From: an uncultured Sphaerochaeta sp.
GTDB lineage: Bacteria; Spirochaetota; Spirochaetia; Sphaerochaetales; Sphaerochaetaceae
Reading direction: 5' to 3'
Assembly (NCBI RefSeq): GCF_963677075.1
Contig: NZ_OY781873.1
Location: 1,426,001 to 1,490,000, forward strand
Length of the DNA stretch: 64,000 nt
A model generated the notes under the pieces. That model saw nothing but the letters and a program-made list of their open reading frames with translations, did no database searches and was not told the DNA's origin. Both the position numbers and the translations under genes were made by a program. Positions 59,739-64,000 of the stretch are shown one piece after another (positions within the stretch are counted from its first letter, which is position 1; every line of letters begins with the position of its first letter).

Positions 59739-61973
59739 CTATTTTTTTCGAATCACCTTCTTGGGGGCAGGTTTTACCTGCTTGATCTTGGCAATTGGAC
59801 GATGCTTGATCAGGTAGGTCTGGTGAATCTTCTGGTCGCGCGCAAAATCCTCTGCAATGGTCTCTTTCGAGATATCCTGGATGTCATACTCTTCAAGAAG
59901 TCGCTCATCCATCTTGAATTTCCGGAAGTTGTTGCTGAAGATCAAAGTGCCTTTCTCATCGAGATGCATCATACAAGCCTTGATCAAGCGAACCTGGTCT
60001 CGATAGACATCGAAGGTATCCCGTCCCTTTCCATTTGAAAAGGTTGGGGGATCACAGAAGATGAGGTCATACCGGTCGTAGGTGTCGAATAGGAATTCGA
60101 TACAGTCGCTTCGATAGAAAAAGTGATTCATTCCGGTAAAACCATTAAGCTCCATGTTCTTCGTAGCCCAGTCAAGGTAAGTTGTGGAGGCATCAACACT
60201 CACGGTGCTTAGTGCTCCTCCCTTGGCCGCCTGTACTGTGGCGGTTCCCGTATAGCAGAACAGGTTCAGGAACCGCTTTCCTTCCGCCATCTTGGCAATC
60301 TCGGCGCGGATAGGACGGTGGTCGAGAAAGATTCCGGTATCCAGATAGTCGGTGAAGTTCACCAGATATTTGGCATCATTCTCATTGATGATGTAGAACC
60401 GGTCGCTGCTTGCCATCTTCTCGTATTGCTTCTCGCCTTTCTGGGGGGTTCGCTGTTTTACGTAGATCTGTTCGCGATCAATACCAGTTGCTCGTTCAGT
60501 GGCATCAATAAGTTCTCCCAAACGTCTGAGCGCAGCCTCTTCCTCAATGGTGCTCGGGGGGGCATACTCCTGGAGGCTGATATATTTGCCTTCATAGAGA
60601 TCGATTGCCGCGCTGTACTCCGGCATGTCTGCATCATAGATACGGTAGCAGGTGACTCCCTGGCTTTCCATGATGGGAGTGATAGCAGCAAGGTTCTTGA
60701 CCAAACGGTTGTATGCCATCTGGGCTCCCTCGCTCAAGGGCTGGGCAAGCCGTTCCTGCTTACGGGCAATTGCACGTTCGATCATCTGCTGTCGTTCTTC
60801 AGACGTGAATACATAGTAGTGGGCAATCTGGCAAGTGACCCCACCGTTGTTTACTGTATTGGTCCTATTGGGTTTCATGTCAACATAGCTCAACAGCTCT
60901 TGCTGTCCACACAGCAGGGCTACGTTCCATCCACCAAAGAGGCTGCTTAGCTGGCTGCCGATCTTTCGATAGAGAGAGCGAAGATCCCCATCACTTTCCA
61001 TCCTCAGCCCATAGGGAGGATCGGTGATGATGTAGCCATGGTCGGTTGGGACATCTTCCTTGGTAATGGTAAGGAAGTCCTGTATACGGAAGTCGATCAG
61101 GTGATCAACCTGGGCTAGCTCAGCGTTCTTTCTTGCAATAGCCACGGCCTTAGGATCATTATCCCATGCATAGATGGAAATCTTGCGATCCTTTGCCTTT
61201 TCAGCTCTCTCGACAGCTTCATCTACCACATCATCCCAGAGATCCGGGTCATGGAAGGGAAGGCTGAGGAAGTTGAACTTTCGGGCAGTTACCAACCCTG
61301 GGGCACGGTCACTTGCCCAGAGAGCGGCTTCGATGGCGAGCGTACCGCTTCCGGTGAAAGGATCAAGCAAGGTAGGAACAGTTTCTTCTGCCTCCAAGGC
61401 CTTCCTCCACTCTGAGCGGTAAAGCACTGATGCTGCAAGGTACTCTCCGAGGACTGCATCGGTCTGTGCGGCGCGGTAACCACGCTTATACAAACCACGG
61501 CCGGAGAAGTCTACATACCATGCGACTGCGTCTCCATCGATATGTACGTGGAACACCACATCGCTCTCTTCCTTGTCTACCATGGGCCGTTGGCCGTCAA
61601 ATTTTTCCCTGATCCGGTCAACAATTGCGTCCTTGACGCGGATTGTTGCAAAGTGAGAATTTTTCAGGTATCGGCAGTTCTTCGTCGTCTCGGTAACCAA
61701 GAATGTCTGCTCAGGAGTGATCCAATCCTCCCAGGGTATCTGCAGTGATGCTTCATAGAGCTCATCAGCGTTCTGGATATCGTCATCCATGAACAAACCA
61801 AGGAGAACCCTTGTAGCGGTCCTCGACCAAAGGCAGAACCGGTAGGCTGCTGCAAGGTCTGCTGCGAACTCAACACCACCGCTGATACTGCGGATTTCGG
61901 TTGCACCAGCCCTACGGGCTTCCTCTTCAATTATGTCGTTCATGTATAAGGCTGAAGTGGCGAAGAAAATCAT
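59739..61973 (-). CDS. rlmL: Bifunctional 23S rRNA methyltransferase RlmKL
   Basis: A 744-residue protein with two fused methyltransferases. The N-terminal part has a THUMP-like domain, LLDPFTGSGTLAIEAALWA and ITDPPYGLRM (RlmL, m2G2445). The C-terminal part has RFLNLFCYTGTATVQAA and IFCDPPTFSNG (RlmK, m7G2069). A KKVIRKK tail follows. The two modify neighbouring helices of 23S rRNA. The start overlaps the hslO stop as ATGA. Confidence 0.93.
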   Translation of the reverse strand: MIFFATSALYMNDIIEEEARRAGATEIRSISGGVEFAADLAAAYRFCLWSRTATRVLLGLFMDDDIQNADELYEASLQIPWEDWITPEQTFLVTETTKNCRYLKNSHFATIRVKDAIVDRIREKFDGQRPMVDKEESDVVFHVHIDGDAVAWYVDFSGRGLYKRGYRAAQTDAVLGEYLAASVLYRSEWRKALEAEETVPTLLDPFTGSGTLAIEAALWASDRAPGLVTARKFNFLSLPFHDPDLWDDVVDEAVERAEKAKDRKISIYAWDNDPKAVAIARKNAELAQVDHLIDFRIQDFLTITKEDVPTDHGYIITDPPYGLRMESDGDLRSLYRKIGSQLSSLFGGWNVALLCGQQELLSYVDMKPNRTNTVNNGGVTCQIAHYYVFTSEERQQMIERAIARKQERLAQPLSEGAQMAYNRLVKNLAAITPIMESQGVTCYRIYDADMPEYSAAIDLYEGKYISLQEYAPPSTIEEEAALRRLGELIDATERATGIDREQIYVKQRTPQKGEKQYEKMASSDRFYIINENDAKYLVNFTDYLDTGIFLDHRPIRAEIAKMAEGKRFLNLFCYTGTATVQAAKGGALSTVSVDASTTYLDWATKNMELNGFTGMNHFFYRSDCIEFLFDTYDRYDLIFCDPPTFSNGKGRDTFDVYRDQVRLIKACMMHLDEKGTLIFSNNFRKFKMDERLLEEYDIQDISKETIAEDFARDQKIHQTYLIKHRPIAKIKQVKPAPKKVIRKK

Positions 61974-62914
61974 TTGGGTTCTCCCTCTGCGTCGCTGAAC
62001 AAGTAATCTAGTTCAAATTTTTCGTAATGGTAGTGGGTATTGCAATTGACACAGACCAGCTCAAGCGGGAAAGGGCCATGCTCCAGGATATCCTGTTGCT
62101 CTGCCTTGTCCAGTTGCTTCAGGTACGTTTGGTATTGCTCGCGAGAACAGGGGCAAGAGAAGCCCAGGGGTTGTCTTGCCAGGTGCCTGAGTTCATAGCT
62201 CCCAAACTGCTCTTCTACATACTCCTTGATCGACATCCCCTCGGCGAGTTTCTTGCCGATGGATGGAAGAGCATAGGCCTGCTCTTGGAGTTTCTCGAGG
62301 ACATGCTCTTCACACCCTGGCATTGCCTGCAGGAACAGGGCACCGCTACCGGTAACCTGTCCTTCTTTGTTGAAATTAATCGAGAGGCTGAAGAGGGTGG
62401 GGGTCTGCTCTGACTGATGGAAGTAGAGTGCAAGATCCTTGGCCAAATCGCCATAGGCCATCATGGTCTGTCCAGTGAAGGGGGTCTTGTGCCCCTCCAG
62501 CAACTTGGAGACTGAGATAAAGCCAGGTCCATAGAGTTCGTTCAGGTCCAAACTTTCCAGGGGTTTGTTAAGGGGGATTGGATTATGTTTCAGATATCCC
62601 CTTACTGCTCCTGCTGCCCAGGCCTCCGTGTACACACCTGCTATAGGACCTCCACACTCAATAGTCAACTGGATTCGGTCATTGCCTTTTACCGTACTGC
62701 TGAGAAGGCCTGCTGCAAGGTATGCCTGACCCAATACATAGGTCTCCAGGAGTCCCAGTTCATGGTTGGCTCGCATCTGATTGATAAGTGTGGTCGCTGA
62801 GATTGCAGTAACACGAACTTGGTCGTTATGCAAAAGGAACACCTCGCGCCCATCTTCAGGCAGGGAAGCGAGATGTTCACGTAAATTACTATCTTCTATC
62901 TTTTTCTTGATCAT
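61970..62914 (-). CDS. hslO: Redox-regulated chaperone Hsp33
   Basis: A 314-residue protein with an N-terminal chaperone domain and a C-terminal zinc site built from FSCPCSREQY (CxC) and LVCVNCNTHY (CxxC). Oxidation of these cysteines releases zinc and turns on holdase activity. Full length with all four cysteines present. Its start overlaps the ftsH stop as ATGA, and it is coupled to rlmKL downstream. Confidence 0.94.
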   Translation of the reverse strand: MIKKKIEDSNLREHLASLPEDGREVFLLHNDQVRVTAISATTLINQMRANHELGLLETYVLGQAYLAAGLLSSTVKGNDRIQLTIECGGPIAGVYTEAWAAGAVRGYLKHNPIPLNKPLESLDLNELYGPGFISVSKLLEGHKTPFTGQTMMAYGDLAKDLALYFHQSEQTPTLFSLSINFNKEGQVTGSGALFLQAMPGCEEHVLEKLQEQAYALPSIGKKLAEGMSIKEYVEEQFGSYELRHLARQPLGFSCPCSREQYQTYLKQLDKAEQQDILEHGPFPLELVCVNCNTHYHYEKFELDYLFSDAEGEPK

Positions 62915-64000
62915 ACGGATGCAGAGTAGTCAATGACCTTACTTTTTGCAAGAGCTTCGAACTCAGTTCCGCCGAGAACCTCTCGTTTGAGCAGCTCTTC
63001 TGTGATCGTGAGCAGAGCTTCCTTGTTCTTCTCCAGCTTTGTCTTGACCATCTCATATCGCTCCCCGACAATCCGGGCGGTCTCACTGTCGATATACTCC
63101 TGTGCTTTCTCACTGTATTCACGTGCACCCGAGATTCCTGCAATGCCACTATTGGTGGTAGGGAGGGTGATGTTCCTGTAGCGCTCGCTCATACCGAACT
63201 CCGTGATCATTCTCCTTACCATGTCACTTGCCCTGCTGATATCATTGCCTGCTCCAGTGGAAATCTCATTGTAGATGACCTCCTCGGCTGCCCGACCACC
63301 CAAGAGGGTGTCGATATTTCCCAAGAGTTCACTCTGGCTGAGCAGGAAGCGGTCTTCAGTCGGGTACTGCAAGGTGTAACCCAAGGCACCAAGTCCACGA
63401 GGGACGATGGATATCTTGCTTACCGGTTCAGCTCCCTCGGTCATGAAGGCGGTCAATGCGTGTCCCGTTTCATGGTAGGCTACTCTTTCCCGTTCCTTCT
63501 CATTGAGTAATCGGCTCTTTCGCTCAAGACCTGCCACCGACTTCTCGATTGCCTCCTCGAAGTCTTCTTGCATCACTACTTTTCGGTCCTGGCGTACAGC
63601 CATCAGGGCAGCCTCATTTGCAATGTTTGCAAGATCAGCACCGGCAAGGCCTGCAGCACCCTGGGCTATCTTCCTCAGGTCAACATCGTCGCCCAGTTTT
63701 ATTTGCTTGGTATGGATCTTCAAGATTGCCAGCCTTCCTTCCAGGTCGGGCTTGTCGATCAGGACCTGTCGGTCAAAACGTCCTGGACGAAGGAGTGCAG
63801 GGTCAAGGATTTCCGGTCGGTTGGTCGCCGCAATGATGATCACTCCAGTGCGTGAGTCAAATCCATCCATCTCTACGAGCAACTGGTTGAGCGTCTGTTC
63901 CCTCTCATCGTTGCCTCCCATTCCTGCAGAAACGCGAGAGCGTCCGATGGCATCAATCTCATCAATGAAGATGATACAGGGGCTGTTTTCCCTTGCTTGC
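62911..64000 (-). CDS. ftsH: Membrane protease FtsH, N-terminal part beyond the window
   Basis: The frame is open to base 64000, so the start lies outside. The visible part begins at Walker B ([15 protein letters not shown]) and continues through [22 protein letters not shown], the second region of homology ([20 protein letters not shown]) and the zinc-protease motif HETGH in [13 protein letters not shown]. The C-terminal protease domain is complete. It degrades misfolded and regulatory membrane proteins. It is the upstream gene of the ftsH-hslO-rlmKL operon. Confidence 0.97.
   Translation of the reverse strand, partial: QARENSPCIIFIDEIDAIGRSRVSAGMGGNDEREQTLNQLLVEMDGFDSRTGVIIIAATNRPEILDPALLRPGRFDRQVLIDKPDLEGRLAILKIHTKQIKLGDDVDLRKIAQGAAGLAGADLANIANEAALMAVRQDRKVVMQEDFEEAIEKSVAGLERKSRLLNEKERERVAYHETGHALTAFMTEGAEPVSKISIVPRGLGALGYTLQYPTEDRFLLSQSELLGNIDTLLGGRAAEEVIYNEISTGAGNDISRASDMVRRMITEFGMSERYRNITLPTTNSGIAGISGAREYSEKAQEYIDSETARIVGERYEMVKTKLEKNKEALLTITEELLKREVLGGTEFEALAKSKVIDYSASV

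Overview
The window looks like part of a spirochaete chromosome, most likely Sphaerochaeta or a close relative. This is judged from gene content and protein style, not from a database match. The supporting signs are many sugar-uptake operons of the Mms/ChvE, Rbs and TRAP types, solute-binding proteins whose mature ends begin GAAE or GGAAE, a CarD regulator, ThyX, HPr with HPr kinase, an Lpt export operon with RpoN, and lipoprotein signal peptides. No rRNA, CRISPR array, prophage or replication origin was seen.

Layout. 1-7.6 kb: the end of a LacI-type regulator, an MFS transporter, a PII-like protein, a small gene pair, and a chvE-mmsA-mmsB multiple-sugar ABC transporter operon with LacI-type palindromes at its promoter. 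7.7-11.5 kb: small housekeeping and unknown genes, an alkyltransferase-like DNA-damage protein, and a divergent Acr3/ArsR arsenite unit. 11.5-15.4 kb: a TRAP transporter operon ending in a glycerophosphodiesterase; its binding-protein gene carries a frameshift. 16.2-28.3 kb: a visibly AT-richer sugar cluster. It holds a GntR-type sensor regulator, a split transketolase, a ribose-type ABC transporter, a PfkB kinase, a class II aldolase, then an IS200-type element, a second PfkB kinase and an FGGY kinase. 28.3-32.4 kb: a small redox membrane pair, a DUF4256-like gene that runs into a tRNA-Leu, and ispF-ispD-carD. 32.4-34.3 kb: a GC-rich, frameshifted IS1202-like element between 30-bp direct repeats.

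34.3-49.8 kb is core chromosome: malQ, lplA, rsmE, thyX, a radical SAM lyase-like protein, uvrC, the hprK-ptsH-lexA-holA operon, hpf, and a ymdB-rseC-lptC-lptA-lptB-rpoN operon. 49.8-64 kb: a GH3 glycosidase, a tRNA-Arg, small unknown genes, a nucleotidyltransferase, YitT and LOG proteins, a repeat-rich outer-membrane-like protein, a Fic protein, a D-lactate dehydrogenase, and an ftsH-hslO-rlmKL operon whose ftsH start lies beyond the window.

How the parts work together. The picture is a fermentative, saccharolytic anaerobe with many high-affinity uptake systems, cytosolic glycan enzymes (MalQ, GH3), D-lactate as a possible end product, and HPr/HprK signalling without PTS transport genes in view. 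The most interesting unit is the 16-28 kb cluster. Its enzyme set (kinases, aldolase, transketolase) could process an unusual ketose such as a heptulose, or a branched sugar, but the substrate cannot be read from the sequence.
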